A DNA stretch of 34,656 nucleotides from HGM04593 sp045630965 (GCA_045630965.1 JAZQTU010000029.1:1-34656); one strand, 5' to 3'. Counted from the stretch's first letter, positions 12,834-22,399 are shown. Made by a program: numbers and translations. The notes: a model not told the origin generated them from the sequence alone.

Positions 12834-15035
12834 ATGAATGTTGTTACAAAAAATGTGGCTTTGCCCGATGGTAGAATAATTACCATTGAAACAGGTAAGC
12901 TTGCAAAGCAAGCTGACGGCGCTGTTATGTTGCGCTTGGGCAATACGATGCTTTTGGCCACAGTCTGTGCAGCGAAGGACGCTGTCCCAGGCACCGATTT
13001 TATGCCTTTACAGGTAGAGTACAAAGAGAAATATGCGGCGTTCGGCCGTTTCCCCGGTGGTTTCACAAGACGCGAAGGCAAGGCTTCGGATTACGAAATC
13101 CTCACTTGCCGTTTGGTCGACCGTGCTCTTCGTCCTCTCTTCCCCGATAACTACCATGCCGAGGTTTATGTAAACATCATGCTCTGCTCAGCAGACGGTG
13201 TTGACATGCCTGACTCTCTTGCAGGTCTTGCTGCATCAGCAGCTCTTGCTGTTTCTGACATTCCTTTCGGAGGTCCTATCTCTGAGGTACGTGTTGCACG
13301 CATCAACGGTGAGTTCGTGGTTAACCCCACATTCGCTCAGCTCGAAGAGGCAGACATGGACATCATGGTAGCCGCTACATACGACAACATAATGATGGTT
13401 GAAGGTGAGATGAAGGAGGTTTCAGAAAATGACCTTCTCAACGCAATGAAGGTTGCTCACGAAGCGATCAAGGTTCACTGCAAGGCACAGATGGAGCTTA
13501 TGGAAGAGGTTGGCTCAACCGTTAAGCGCGAGTACTGCCACGAGGTGAACGACGAGGAACTCCGTGCACAGGTACACGAAGCATGCTATGCAAAGGCATA
13601 CGCAGTTGCTGCAAGCGGAAACAACGACAAGCATGGCCGCGGCGAGGCATTTGAAGCAATCAAAGAGGAGTTCAAGGCACAGTTCACCGAGGAAGAACTC
13701 GAGGAGAAGGGTGCTCTCATCGACCGTTACTATCACGATGTTGAAAAAGAGGCAATGCGCCGTTGCATCCTTGACGAAGGCAAGCGTCTCGATGGTCGTA
13801 AGACAACAGAGATTCGTCCTATCTGGTGCGAGGCAGGTTATCTCCCTGGCCCTCACGGTTCAGCAGTCTTCACACGTGGTGAGACACAGTCTTTGACAAC
13901 TGTAACACTTGGTACAAAACGTGACGAAAAAATCGTTGACGATGTAATGAACCAGGGTACAGAACGTTTCTTGTTGCACTATAACTTCCCTCCATTCTCA
14001 ACAGGTGAGGCACGTGCACAGCGCGGTGTCGGCCGTCGTGAGATTGGTCACGGTAACCTTGCTTGCCGTGCTTTGAAGAACATGATTCCTGCCGACTATC
14101 CATACTGCGTTCGCGTTGTATCAGATATCCTTGAGTCAAACGGTTCTTCTTCAATGGCTACTGTATGTGCCGGAACATTGGCGCTTATGGATGCCGGTGT
14201 CAAGATCAAGAAGCCTGTATCAGGTATTGCTATGGGTCTTATCAAGAACGCAGGCGAAGAGAAATATGCCGTATTGAGCGATATCCTCGGCGATGAGGAC
14301 CACTTGGGCGACATGGACTTCAAGGTAACAGGTACAGTTGACGGTATCACTGCTACACAGATGGACATCAAGGTTGACGGTCTTTCATACGAAATCCTCG
14401 AGAAGGCTCTTAATCAGGCACGCGACGGCCGTATGCATATCCTCGGTAAGATTACCGAGTGCATCGCTGAGCCACGTGCAGAGCTCAAACCACACGCTCC
14501 ACGCATCGAGACAATGCGCATTCCTAAGGAGTTCATTGGCGCAGTTATTGGCCCTGGCGGTAAGATTATTCAGGGCATGCAGGAAGAGACCGGTGCTACA
14601 ATCTCTATTGAAGAGGTTGAAGGCGAGGGTATCATCGAAATTGCAGCAAACAACGGCAAGGCTATCAACGATGCTATCGCAAAGATTAAGGCTATCGTTG
14701 CAATTCCTGAGGCTGGCGAAGTTTACGAAGGTACAGTACGCAGCGTAATGCCTTACGGTGCATTCGTTGAGTTCATGCCAGGCAAGGACGGTTTGTTGCA
14801 CATCTCTGAAATTGACTGGAAGCGCTTCGAGACAATGGAAGAGGCCGGTATCAACGAGGGTGACAAGTTGCAGGTTAAGCTTGTTGAGATCGATCCAAAG
14901 ACCGGTAAGTTCAAGCTCTCTCGCAAGGCTCTCATTGAGAAGCCCGAAGGTTACGAGGAGCGCGAGCGTCGTCCACGTCGCGAACGCGAGCCACGCGAAC
15001 AGCGCGAGCGTCGCCCCCGCAACGATAAGGAATAA
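12834..15035 (+). CDS. pnp: Polyribonucleotide nucleotidyltransferase
   Basis: A 733-residue 3'-5' exoribonuclease/polymerase of RNA turnover. It has two RNase PH-like cores (~1-230 and ~318-545) around a helical domain. The second core keeps SNGSSSM (435-441) and the catalytic aspartates D487 and D493 in GDEDHLGDMDF. A KH domain at ~561-620 has VIGPGGK, and an S1 domain at ~628-700 has YGAFVEF and GLLHISEI. The C-terminus (703-733) is a strongly charged Arg/Glu repeat tail not found in the E. coli enzyme, probably disordered and perhaps RNA- or partner-binding (inference). It is monocistronic, with a terminator right after. Confidence 0.97.
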   Translation: MNVVTKNVALPDGRIITIETGKLAKQADGAVMLRLGNTMLLATVCAAKDAVPGTDFMPLQVEYKEKYAAFGRFPGGFTRREGKASDYEILTCRLVDRALRPLFPDNYHAEVYVNIMLCSADGVDMPDSLAGLAASAALAVSDIPFGGPISEVRVARINGEFVVNPTFAQLEEADMDIMVAATYDNIMMVEGEMKEVSENDLLNAMKVAHEAIKVHCKAQMELMEEVGSTVKREYCHEVNDEELRAQVHEACYAKAYAVAASGNNDKHGRGEAFEAIKEEFKAQFTEEELEEKGALIDRYYHDVEKEAMRRCILDEGKRLDGRKTTEIRPIWCEAGYLPGPHGSAVFTRGETQSLTTVTLGTKRDEKIVDDVMNQGTERFLLHYNFPPFSTGEARAQRGVGRREIGHGNLACRALKNMIPADYPYCVRVVSDILESNGSSSMATVCAGTLALMDAGVKIKKPVSGIAMGLIKNAGEEKYAVLSDILGDEDHLGDMDFKVTGTVDGITATQMDIKVDGLSYEILEKALNQARDGRMHILGKITECIAEPRAELKPHAPRIETMRIPKEFIGAVIGPGGKIIQGMQEETGATISIEEVEGEGIIEIAANNGKAINDAIAKIKAIVAIPEAGEVYEGTVRSVMPYGAFVEFMPGKDGLLHISEIDWKRFETMEEAGINEGDKLQVKLVEIDPKTGKFKLSRKALIEKPEGYEERERRPRREREPREQRERRPRNDKE

Positions 15036-15057
15036 TTGTACATTATAAATATAAGGT

Positions 15058-15096
15058 AGAGAGAGATTGGTGCAAACCAATCTCTCTCTTTGTTTT
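15058..15096 (+). terminator. Terminator of pnp
   Basis: A 13-bp perfect stem (15059-15071 with 15076-15088), GCAA tetraloop and T-rich tail. Confidence 0.85.
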
Positions 15097-15224
15097 GAGA
15101 ATAATATGTAAAACTGAAAAATGATAATATAAAAGATCTACTATTTGAAATTTAGATTAAGCGAAAACATTACTAAATAAATATAAAAAACGCATCTACA
15201 TAATGTGTATTTTAAGATTTTATT

Positions 15225-15232
15225 TATCTTCG
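15225..15232 (+). promoter_or_regulatory. Probable -7 box of ddh
   Basis: TATCTTCG (near match to TAnnTTTG) lies 23 nt before the ATG, in an AT-rich 220-bp intergenic region that otherwise shows only the pnp terminator. Confidence 0.45.
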
Positions 15233-15255
15233 CAATGTAAAATAAAAATACATTT

Positions 15256-16155
15256 ATGAAAAAGATAAGAGCCGCCATCGTTGGTTATGGCAATATTGGA
15301 AAATATACACTTCAGGCACTGAATGCAGCACCAGACTTTGAGGTTGCCGGCATTGTGCGCCGTTCAGGGGCAGAAAACCTTCCACAGGAACTTGAAGGCT
15401 ACAACGTTGTGAAGGACATTCGCGAATTGGGCGATGTTGATGTTGCAATTCTGTCAACTCCGACACGCAGCGTAGAAAAATATGCTAAAGATATTCTGGC
15501 GCTTGGAATAAATACTGTCGACAGTTTTGACATCCACTCCAAGATTGTTGATTTGCGCCGTTCATTGAACGAGAGTGCCGAAGCCGGCAATGCCGTAGCA
15601 ATCATTTCTGCTGGCTGGGACCCTGGAAGCGATTCTGTAGTGCGTACACTACTTGAGGCAATAGCTCCAAAGGGTATCACATACACAAACTTCGGTCCTG
15701 GCATGAGCATGGGACACACTGTTGCTGTAAAGGCAGTAGAGGGCGTGAAGGCTGCGTTGTCAATGACAATCCCTGTAGGTACCGGCATACACCGCCGTAT
15801 GGTTTATATTGAACTTGAGGAAGGATATGACTTTAACCAGGTTGCAGCAACAATAAAGGCGGACCCTTACTTCGTGAACGATGAGACACACGTCATAAAG
15901 GTTCCATGCGTTGACAACCTTCTTGACATGGGACACGGTGTAAACCTCACACGCAAAGGCGTATCGGGCACTACACAGAACCAATTGTTTGAATTCAACA
16001 TGCGCATTAACAACCCTGCATTGACAGCTCAGGTACTTGTTTGTTGCGCACGCGCAACAATGCGCCAGCAGCCCGGTTGCTATACAATGATTGAGATACC
16101 GGTAATTGACCTGCTCTGTGGCGACCGTGAACAGCACATTGCGCACCTCGTGTAA
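15256..16155 (+). CDS. ddh: meso-Diaminopimelate D-dehydrogenase
   Basis: A 299-residue NADPH-dependent enzyme making meso-diaminopimelate directly from tetrahydrodipicolinate and ammonia, a one-step branch of lysine and peptidoglycan precursor synthesis. A Rossmann fold with GYGNIG (10-15) opens the protein. Family blocks VDSFDIH (88-94), SAGWDPG (118-124) and FGPGMSMGHTVA (146-157) contact substrate and cofactor. The TRKGVSGTTQNQLFEF block belongs to the C-terminal part. Length equals that of type I enzymes. It is monocistronic: own -7 box, terminator 25 nt after the stop. Confidence 0.95.
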   Translation: MKKIRAAIVGYGNIGKYTLQALNAAPDFEVAGIVRRSGAENLPQELEGYNVVKDIRELGDVDVAILSTPTRSVEKYAKDILALGINTVDSFDIHSKIVDLRRSLNESAEAGNAVAIISAGWDPGSDSVVRTLLEAIAPKGITYTNFGPGMSMGHTVAVKAVEGVKAALSMTIPVGTGIHRRMVYIELEEGYDFNQVAATIKADPYFVNDETHVIKVPCVDNLLDMGHGVNLTRKGVSGTTQNQLFEFNMRINNPALTAQVLVCCARATMRQQPGCYTMIEIPVIDLLCGDREQHIAHLV

Positions 16156-16179
16156 AGGACATTTAACAGAAATATTATT

Positions 16180-16228
16180 AAAAAGAGGAAACTGAAGGTA
16201 TAAAAGAACCTCCGTTTCCTCTTTTTTT
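16180..16228 (+). terminator. Terminator of ddh
   Basis: AAAGAGGAAAC pairs with GTTTCCTCTTT (outer stem, 16182-16192 and 16214-16224), with an inner AGGT/ACCT stem and a run of T residues. Confidence 0.8.
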
Positions 16229-16230
16229 AC

Positions 16231-16238
16231 TAATTTCG
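16231..16238 (+). promoter_or_regulatory. Possible -7 box of the NSS transporter gene
   Basis: TAATTTCG, a near match to TAnnTTTG, 28 nt upstream of the ATG and immediately after the ddh terminator. Confidence 0.35.
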
Positions 16239-16266
16239 CGGCTCAATTTCTATTATCTGAAATCAT

Positions 16267-17589
16267 ATGAGCGAAAATAAACGTGCCTCATTCGGAGGCA
16301 AACTCAGCGTTATCCTTGTTGCCGCAGGCAGTGCAATAGGCCTTGGCGCCCTGTGGCGTTTCCCCTACATCGCAGGCAAGCATGGCGGTGCGGCATTTGT
16401 ATTAGTATTCCTTTTGAGCGTGCTTGCAGTGGGCATACCAGCCATGCTTGCTGAATTTGCGATAGGACGAAAGACACGCCAGAATGCAGTTGGTGCGTTC
16501 CGCAGCATCTCAAAGCGTTGGAGTTGGCTTGGATACTGCGGAGTAATATGCGCCCTGTTCATTTCGGGATATTACTACCTTATAGCCGGCTGGTCACTGG
16601 AATATCTTGTCAATTCAGCTACTGGCGGGTTGTACAATTCCGCCTTACCATTTACAGAACAATTCAAGGAGTTCCAGGGTTCATGGAGGCCACTCATATA
16701 TGGCGTGATATTCATTCTCATGACTCATCTTATAGTATCACGTGGGGTGGAAAAAGGTATAGAAAAAGCTTCAAAGGTTATGATGCCTTTGCTGTTTGTG
16801 ATACTCATCATAATGGCTGTACGCGTAGCATTCATGCCTGGCGCTGTCGAGGGATACCGTTTCTTCCTGTCGTGCGATTTCTCCGAGGCTTTTAAGCCCG
16901 AAACAATAATGATGGCTATCGGTCAGGCATTCTTCTCATTGTCAGTGGGAATGGGATGCATGGTTACATATGCTTCATACTTCAAAAAGGATAACAATCT
17001 CGTCTCTACATCATTGAACGTCTCATTGCTAACACTGTTCGTATCGGTGCTTGCCGGTCTGGTGATTTTCCCGGCAGTATTCAGCGCCGGTCTGCAGCCG
17101 ACGGAAGGCCCTTCGCTTGTATTTGTCACATTGCCTGAAATATTCTGTGACATGCCGTTTGCACCTGTGTGGTCTACAATATTCTTCGTATTGGTGATGC
17201 TTGCCTCACTGACATCGACAATATCATTCCATGAAGTGCTTACAGCTTATTTTGCCGAAGAATTCAAGCTGTCAAGACCAGCCGCAGCAATAACTACAAC
17301 AACAATATCAATAGCATTGAGCGCACTCACATTCAGTTCGCTGTTCGGCATAGATTTTCTTAATATATTCGACAAATTGACTGCAAATGTCATGATGCCT
17401 CTTGGTGCAATGTTTACATGCATACTTGTTTCATGGTTCCTTGAACGTCGTTTCATGAAGGATGAACTTACCAATAACGGAGCTGTAAACAGATTCATCG
17501 CTCCGGCTGTTATATTCATGCTACGTTATATTACTCCGTTGCTGATATTCTACATCTTTGCTGTAAATTGCAAGGAGATGATAATATAA
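16267..17589 (+). CDS. Sodium-dependent transporter, NSS/SNF family
   Basis: A 440-residue integral membrane symporter related to LeuT and MhsT, which import amino acids with Na+. The TM1 signature GSAIGLGALWRFPY (21-34), with the unwound Na+/substrate region, is clear; eukaryotic and LeuT proteins have GLGN where this has GLGA. About 11 hydrophobic segments are visible, one fewer than the classic 12, as is common for bacterial members. The substrate cannot be deduced, though a hydrophobic or aromatic amino acid is common in the family. The CDF transporter gene follows 42 nt downstream with no terminator between, so they may be cotranscribed. Confidence 0.9.
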   Translation: MSENKRASFGGKLSVILVAAGSAIGLGALWRFPYIAGKHGGAAFVLVFLLSVLAVGIPAMLAEFAIGRKTRQNAVGAFRSISKRWSWLGYCGVICALFISGYYYLIAGWSLEYLVNSATGGLYNSALPFTEQFKEFQGSWRPLIYGVIFILMTHLIVSRGVEKGIEKASKVMMPLLFVILIIMAVRVAFMPGAVEGYRFFLSCDFSEAFKPETIMMAIGQAFFSLSVGMGCMVTYASYFKKDNNLVSTSLNVSLLTLFVSVLAGLVIFPAVFSAGLQPTEGPSLVFVTLPEIFCDMPFAPVWSTIFFVLVMLASLTSTISFHEVLTAYFAEEFKLSRPAAAITTTTISIALSALTFSSLFGIDFLNIFDKLTANVMMPLGAMFTCILVSWFLERRFMKDELTNNGAVNRFIAPAVIFMLRYITPLLIFYIFAVNCKEMII

Positions 17590-17631
17590 AATGCTATTTG
17601 AACCGATAGCAACATCTATAATATAAGAGCC

Positions 17632-18525
17632 ATGAGCGATAGCCCACGCGAGAATGAGATATACAGGGTCACTGTTGCAGGAAGTATCGTAAATTTACTT
17701 TTGACAACATTCAAATTCATTGCCGGCATTGTTGGACATAGTTCTGCAATGATTGCCGATGCAGTGCACTCATTGTCGGACTTTGTAACGGATATAATTG
17801 TCATTGTTTTTGTACGCATTTCATCAAAGCCGGCCGACCGGTCACACGGCTACGGACACGGGAAATACGAGACACTCGCAACTGCAATGATAGGATGCAT
17901 GTTAATGGGAGTAGGCATCGGAATACTCGTTGAAGGAATAAGAAAAATAATTGCGGTATCAAATGGAGAGACTATTGAGGCACCGGGCACCATTGCACTT
18001 GTCGCAGCCGCAATATCTATCCTTTTCAAGGAAATCCTGTACAGATATACAGTCCACAAGGGGAAATCACTCCATTCACAGGCTGTAATAGCCAATGCCT
18101 GGCATCACCGGAGCGATGCTTTTTCATCAATAGGAACACTTTTGGGTATTGCAGGAGCTATATTTCTTGGCAAGGCATGGCGCATACTTGACCCCATTGC
18201 TGCAATAATCGTAAGCATATTTATTATTAAGGTTGCATTTGAAATCCTTATAAGAAGCCTGGAGGAACTTCTTGAACACTCCTTACCTAAAGAAACAGAA
18301 GAGGAAATAATAGAGATTATACTGTCGGTCGAAGGGGTTGTTTCGCCACATCACCTGCGTACACGACGCATAGGCAACAACCTTGCAATAGAGGTACATA
18401 TACGCATGGACGGCAATATAACCCTTACCAAAGCCCATCAGATGACCTCTGTAGTAGAATGGTCACTTAAGGAGAGGTTCGGCAAAGAGACCCATGTCAA
18501 CATCCATACAGAACCTATTAAATAA
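17632..18525 (+). CDS. Cation diffusion facilitator (CDF) metal transporter
   Basis: A 297-residue efflux transporter with ~6 TM segments and a C-terminal cytoplasmic ferredoxin-like domain (~210-297). Site A metal ligands are H46 and D50 (HSLSD) in TM2, with H158 and D162 (HHRSD) in TM5. An HD-HD site suggests Zn(II)/Cd(II)-type specificity (family inference), though Fe or Co cannot be excluded. A His-bearing loop HGYGHGKYE (72-80) lies between TM2 and TM3. The stop is directly adjacent to the stop of the convergent GH92 gene, with no base between them and no terminator hairpin seen. Confidence 0.92.
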   Translation: MSDSPRENEIYRVTVAGSIVNLLLTTFKFIAGIVGHSSAMIADAVHSLSDFVTDIIVIVFVRISSKPADRSHGYGHGKYETLATAMIGCMLMGVGIGILVEGIRKIIAVSNGETIEAPGTIALVAAAISILFKEILYRYTVHKGKSLHSQAVIANAWHHRSDAFSSIGTLLGIAGAIFLGKAWRILDPIAAIIVSIFIIKVAFEILIRSLEELLEHSLPKETEEEIIEIILSVEGVVSPHHLRTRRIGNNLAIEVHIRMDGNITLTKAHQMTSVVEWSLKERFGKETHVNIHTEPIK

Positions 18526-20811
18526 TCATTTACCGGCTGAATAGGAATAAGGCGCATCGCTTGGCAATATTCCACGCCCCTTGAAAGGTGCAGGCACCAT
18601 TTCAACCTCTATCCTTACACCGCGCATGAGAGTATCATGCTTTAGATAGTTGCGCGTATATTCATTTCCGTTCAAAAGCATTTTACCAATATACATATTC
18701 TCTTTGCTGTTTGACGGAGCATCAAGGACAATTTTATTTCCGTTTTCAAGATGCACGGTAGCACTCTTGAACAGCGGAGTTCCAAGAACATATTCATCAC
18801 TGGCCGGACACACCGGATAGAAGCCAAGAGCAGAGAAGACATACCATGCCGATGTCTGTCCGTTATCTTCGTCACCACAGTAACCGTCAGGAGCCGGATT
18901 ATACATGCAATCCATAACCTTACGTACCCAATACTGTGCTTTCCAAGGTTCCCCTGCATAATTATAAAGATATATCATATGCTGCACTGGCTGATTACCA
19001 TGAGCATAATTACCCATATTCATTACTGTCATCTCTCGAATTTCGTGTATTGGGAAGCCATAATAGCTGTCATCATAGTGTGGCGGCACAGTAAACACCG
19101 AATCCAGCATACACACAAAGTCGCGCTTGCCTCCCATAAGATCTATAAGTCCCTGTACGTCATGAAATACAGACCATGTATAATGCCAACTATTTCCCTC
19201 GGTAAAGTTTCCGCCCCATTTCAATGGAGAGAAATCTTTTTCGAAGGAGCCATCAGCATTACGTCCACACATCAGATTATAATCTTTACGGAAAACATTG
19301 CGATAGTTCAATGCACGCTTTTCAAGCTCGCGAAGTTCCTTCTTTGGACGACCTAGCGCCTTTGCGACCTGAAGTATACACCAATCGTCATAGGCATATT
19401 CAAGCGTACGTGCCACACTTTCATGAATACCGACATCGCAAGGAATATATCCCAAACTATTGTAATATTCATGGCCAAGACGCCCGGTTGACGAAACTGT
19501 GGGATGTACCGCTTTTGTTCCATTGACAAGTCCATGGTAAAGAGTCGCTTTATCGGCTACTTGTACGCCTTTAATAAAGGCATCGGCAAGCACCGATGCG
19601 GAATTGTTTCCAACCATACATGTACGATGACCTGGACTTGCCCACTCGGGATAGAAACCGCTTTCACGGTAGGCATTAAGAAGTCCTTCCTGTATTTCGC
19701 CATTCACCGACGGGTAAACAAGATTAAGCAACGGAAAGAGAGAACGGAACGTATCCCAGAAACCGGTATCGGTATACATGTATCCGGGCAAGACATCTCC
19801 ATTATAAGGGCTGTAATGAAGTATCTCGCCTTTAGAAGAGATTTCGTAGAACTTACGCGGAAAGAGCAACGATCGGTACAGACATGAATAGAAAGTACGC
19901 AACTGGTCTGTTGTGCCACCACTGACCTCTACCCTGCCAAGCATATCGTTCCATTGGTCACGCCCCTTGGCCACTATGGTATCAAAGGCATCATTGCCAA
20001 GTTCAAGCAGGTTCTGTTCGGCCTGTTCTGCACTGATAAATGATGATGCCACGCGGGCATGTACCACCTGCCCACGTTTTGTAGGGAAACCAATGACTGC
20101 TCCTGCATGAAAGGCATCGCTCTTCAGCACCTCTTCGGAGAGAGTTACTCCTCCAGTACCTCCATTACCGGCAAATGTAGCAGAATATTCAAACGGTGTA
20201 TCGAACACCACCACAAAGTAGTTCCGGAAATTATCAGGTAAACCACCGCTGTTGCGCGTTGTATAACCGACTATCTTATTCTCTTGGGGGATAATTTCTA
20301 TATATGACCCATTGTCATATGCATCAACTACGACATAAGATTCACCTTGTGGAAAGGTAAAACGGAACATTGCAGCACGCTCTGTCGGAGTAATTTCAGT
20401 CACCACATCATAGTCGGCAAGATAGACTTTATAATAATGCGGTTGCGCTGTCTCACTCTTATGCGAGAACCAGCTTGCACGTTCAGCCTCATCCATTGAT
20501 GGCTTGCCAGAAACAGGCATAATGGAAAATTGGCCATAGTCATTTATCCATGGGCTCGGCTGATGTGTCTGTTCGAAGCCATATATTCTGTTGGATGTAT
20601 ATGTATATTGCCAACCGTCGCCCATCCTGTTTGTACGAGGTGTCCAGAAGTTCATGCCCCACGGCATGGCAATGGCAGGATAGGTATTCCCGGCAGAGAG
20701 TTCAAATGAGGACTGCGTTCCTACCAGCGGATTGACAAACTGCACAAAATCATTCTGGCCGTACACGGCTGAGACCAAAAGAGATATATAAAGACAAAAT
20801 AGCTTTCTCAT
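18526..20811 (-). CDS. GH92 family alpha-mannosidase
   Basis: A 761-residue secreted Ca2+-dependent exo-alpha-mannosidase acting on mannose-containing glycans such as host N-glycans or yeast mannan. The signal peptide is ~1-18 (ending VYGQ). N-terminal beta-sandwich ~20-290, then (alpha/alpha)6 domain. Diagnostic blocks are TDTGFWDTFRSLFP (347-360), GIHESVARTLEYAYDDW (461-477), GGNFTEGNSWHYTW (533-546) with the likely general acid E538, and GDEDNGQTSAWYVFSALGFYP (646-666) with the Ca/base acidic cluster. There is no lipobox, so it is probably periplasmic or secreted. No SusC/SusD pair is nearby, so it is an orphan, not a PUL member. Linkage specificity (often alpha-1,2) is inferred. Confidence 0.94.
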   Translation of the reverse strand: MRKLFCLYISLLVSAVYGQNDFVQFVNPLVGTQSSFELSAGNTYPAIAMPWGMNFWTPRTNRMGDGWQYTYTSNRIYGFEQTHQPSPWINDYGQFSIMPVSGKPSMDEAERASWFSHKSETAQPHYYKVYLADYDVVTEITPTERAAMFRFTFPQGESYVVVDAYDNGSYIEIIPQENKIVGYTTRNSGGLPDNFRNYFVVVFDTPFEYSATFAGNGGTGGVTLSEEVLKSDAFHAGAVIGFPTKRGQVVHARVASSFISAEQAEQNLLELGNDAFDTIVAKGRDQWNDMLGRVEVSGGTTDQLRTFYSCLYRSLLFPRKFYEISSKGEILHYSPYNGDVLPGYMYTDTGFWDTFRSLFPLLNLVYPSVNGEIQEGLLNAYRESGFYPEWASPGHRTCMVGNNSASVLADAFIKGVQVADKATLYHGLVNGTKAVHPTVSSTGRLGHEYYNSLGYIPCDVGIHESVARTLEYAYDDWCILQVAKALGRPKKELRELEKRALNYRNVFRKDYNLMCGRNADGSFEKDFSPLKWGGNFTEGNSWHYTWSVFHDVQGLIDLMGGKRDFVCMLDSVFTVPPHYDDSYYGFPIHEIREMTVMNMGNYAHGNQPVQHMIYLYNYAGEPWKAQYWVRKVMDCMYNPAPDGYCGDEDNGQTSAWYVFSALGFYPVCPASDEYVLGTPLFKSATVHLENGNKIVLDAPSNSKENMYIGKMLLNGNEYTRNYLKHDTLMRGVRIEVEMVPAPFKGRGILPSDAPYSYSAGK

Positions 20812-20834
20812 AGCAAGTTCATTATTAAGTGTGA

Positions 20835-20842
20835 CAAAGATA
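20835..20842 (-). promoter_or_regulatory. -7 box of the GH92 gene
   Basis: The minus strand reads TATCTTTG (20842-20835), a full consensus match 23 nt before the ATG. No clear -33 box was found. Confidence 0.55.
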
Positions 20843-20951
20843 ACCTACAATAGAATAAATTTGAGTAAAAATGAAATTTTATTTAATTACAACAAACATT
20901 TTACTAAAATTTTAGGTTTGTTCAATAAAAAGCGATTATTTTGCTGAATAA

Positions 20952-22268
20952 ATGAAAACTATTGCAATGAAGGAGAATATTGTTAAACCCGCCAACGGAA
21001 AACTTGGCGTAATGTGTGTCGGATTAGGTGCGGTAACAACTACAACAATCATTGGAACACTTATGGCACGCAAAGGACTTGCAAAGCCCGTAGGTTCATT
21101 CGCATGCGAAGGTATAATGCGTGTCGGAAAAGGCAAAGAGAAATGCTACAAGGAGGTAAAGGATATAGTTCCTGTTGCCAGCCTTAATGATATTGTATTC
21201 GGAGCATGGGACCTTTACGAGGATGATGCATACGATGCTGCAATAAAGGCTAACGTCCTTAAATCTCAGGATATAGAACCTGTAAAGGAGGAATTGAGGG
21301 CTATCAGACCATACAAGGCACTATTTGACAAGAGCTATGCCAGCAACATTGATGGCCCGAACGTAAAAATTGGAGAAACACGTTGGGACCTTACCGAGCA
21401 GTTGCGTGAAGACATACGCAATTTCAAGAACGAACACGGATGTGAGCGTGTAGTGGTCATTTGGATTGCAAGTACCGAGAAATATATTTCACGTAATGAC
21501 GATGTCCATGGAAGTATAAAAGCTTTTGAGGCAGCCATGAAGGCAAATGACACTGCAAACATTGCTCCAAGCATGTGCTATGCATATGCAGCCATGCGCG
21601 AAGGATGTCCTTTCGTAATGGGAGCCCCCAACCTATGTGTTGACATTCCTGCAATGTGGGAACTTGCAGAGGAGACAAAAACACCTATCACCGGTAAGGA
21701 CTTCAAGAGCGGACAGACCATGATGAAGACTGTTCTTGCACCGGCATTCTTCACACGCCAGCTGGGTGTGACCGGTTGGTTCTCAACAAACATCCTCGGT
21801 AACCGTGACGGTGTTGTCCTTGACAATCCCGAAAATTTCGAGACAAAGCGCCGCAGCAAGACTTCGGCTCTTGAAAACATTCTTGACAGCGATGTATATC
21901 CGGAACTTTATAGCGACATGTACCACAAGGTACGCATCAACTACTATCCCCCACGCGGTGACGAGAAGGAGAGCTGGGACAACATTGATATCTTCGGTTG
22001 GATGGGATACCCGATGACAATAAAGGTCAACTTCCTTTGCCGAGACTCTATTCTTGCTGCTCCACTGGTACTTGACCTTATATTGTTCAGCGACATTGCT
22101 CTACGTGCCGGCGAATACGGCATACAGGAATTTATGTCATTCTACTGCAAAGCACCTATGCACAAGGATGGAGAGAAGCCAATACATGACCTCTTCAAAC
22201 AGTTTGCAATGCTCAAGAACAAAATTCGAGAATTTGCCGGTTACGAAGCTGACCAGGAACTTGACTAA
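20952..22268 (+). CDS. ino1: Inositol-3-phosphate synthase
   Basis: A 438-residue NAD+-dependent isomerase converting glucose 6-phosphate to myo-inositol 3-phosphate. The Rossmann nucleotide-binding motif GLGAVTTT lies at 24-31 (MCVGLGAVTTTTIIG). Conserved MIPS segments include VVVIWIASTEK, GAPNLCVDIPA, GKDFKSGQTMMKT (catalytic Lys region), GWFSTNILGNRDG and KVRINYYPPRGD. In Bacteroides the enzyme feeds inositol phosphate lipids and inositol sphingolipids (established for B. thetaiotaomicron), but the inositol-lipid genes are not adjacent here. Met6 is an alternative start. It is monocistronic, divergent from GH92, and followed by a terminator. Confidence 0.94.
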   Translation: MKTIAMKENIVKPANGKLGVMCVGLGAVTTTTIIGTLMARKGLAKPVGSFACEGIMRVGKGKEKCYKEVKDIVPVASLNDIVFGAWDLYEDDAYDAAIKANVLKSQDIEPVKEELRAIRPYKALFDKSYASNIDGPNVKIGETRWDLTEQLREDIRNFKNEHGCERVVVIWIASTEKYISRNDDVHGSIKAFEAAMKANDTANIAPSMCYAYAAMREGCPFVMGAPNLCVDIPAMWELAEETKTPITGKDFKSGQTMMKTVLAPAFFTRQLGVTGWFSTNILGNRDGVVLDNPENFETKRRSKTSALENILDSDVYPELYSDMYHKVRINYYPPRGDEKESWDNIDIFGWMGYPMTIKVNFLCRDSILAAPLVLDLILFSDIALRAGEYGIQEFMSFYCKAPMHKDGEKPIHDLFKQFAMLKNKIREFAGYEADQELD

Positions 22269-22276
22269 AGAAGGAA

Positions 22277-22312
22277 AAGAGCAGCAATCGACCGGTTGTT
22301 GCTCTCTTTTTA
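22277..22312 (+). terminator. Terminator of ino1
   Basis: GAGCAGCAA (22279-22287) pairs with TTGTTGCTC (22296-22304) with one G-T wobble, then a T-run. Confidence 0.75.
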
Positions 22313-22365
22313 TAGCATGATATATATTTTCACACCAAAACAGGCAATAGTTGTTTAATTATACC

Positions 22366-22373
22366 TATTTTTG
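22366..22373 (+). promoter_or_regulatory. Possible -7 box of argR
   Basis: TATTTTTG matches TAnnTTTG, 26 nt before the argR ATG. No proper -33 box or obvious ARG-box palindrome was recognised. Confidence 0.4.
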
Positions 22374-22399
22374 CAGAACACTGGAATAAATATACAGAT

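Noticed and set aside
14385..15080. 231-aa minus-strand ORF under pnp
   Set aside because: It is antisense to the KH/S1 part of PNPase and a by-product of its codon usage.
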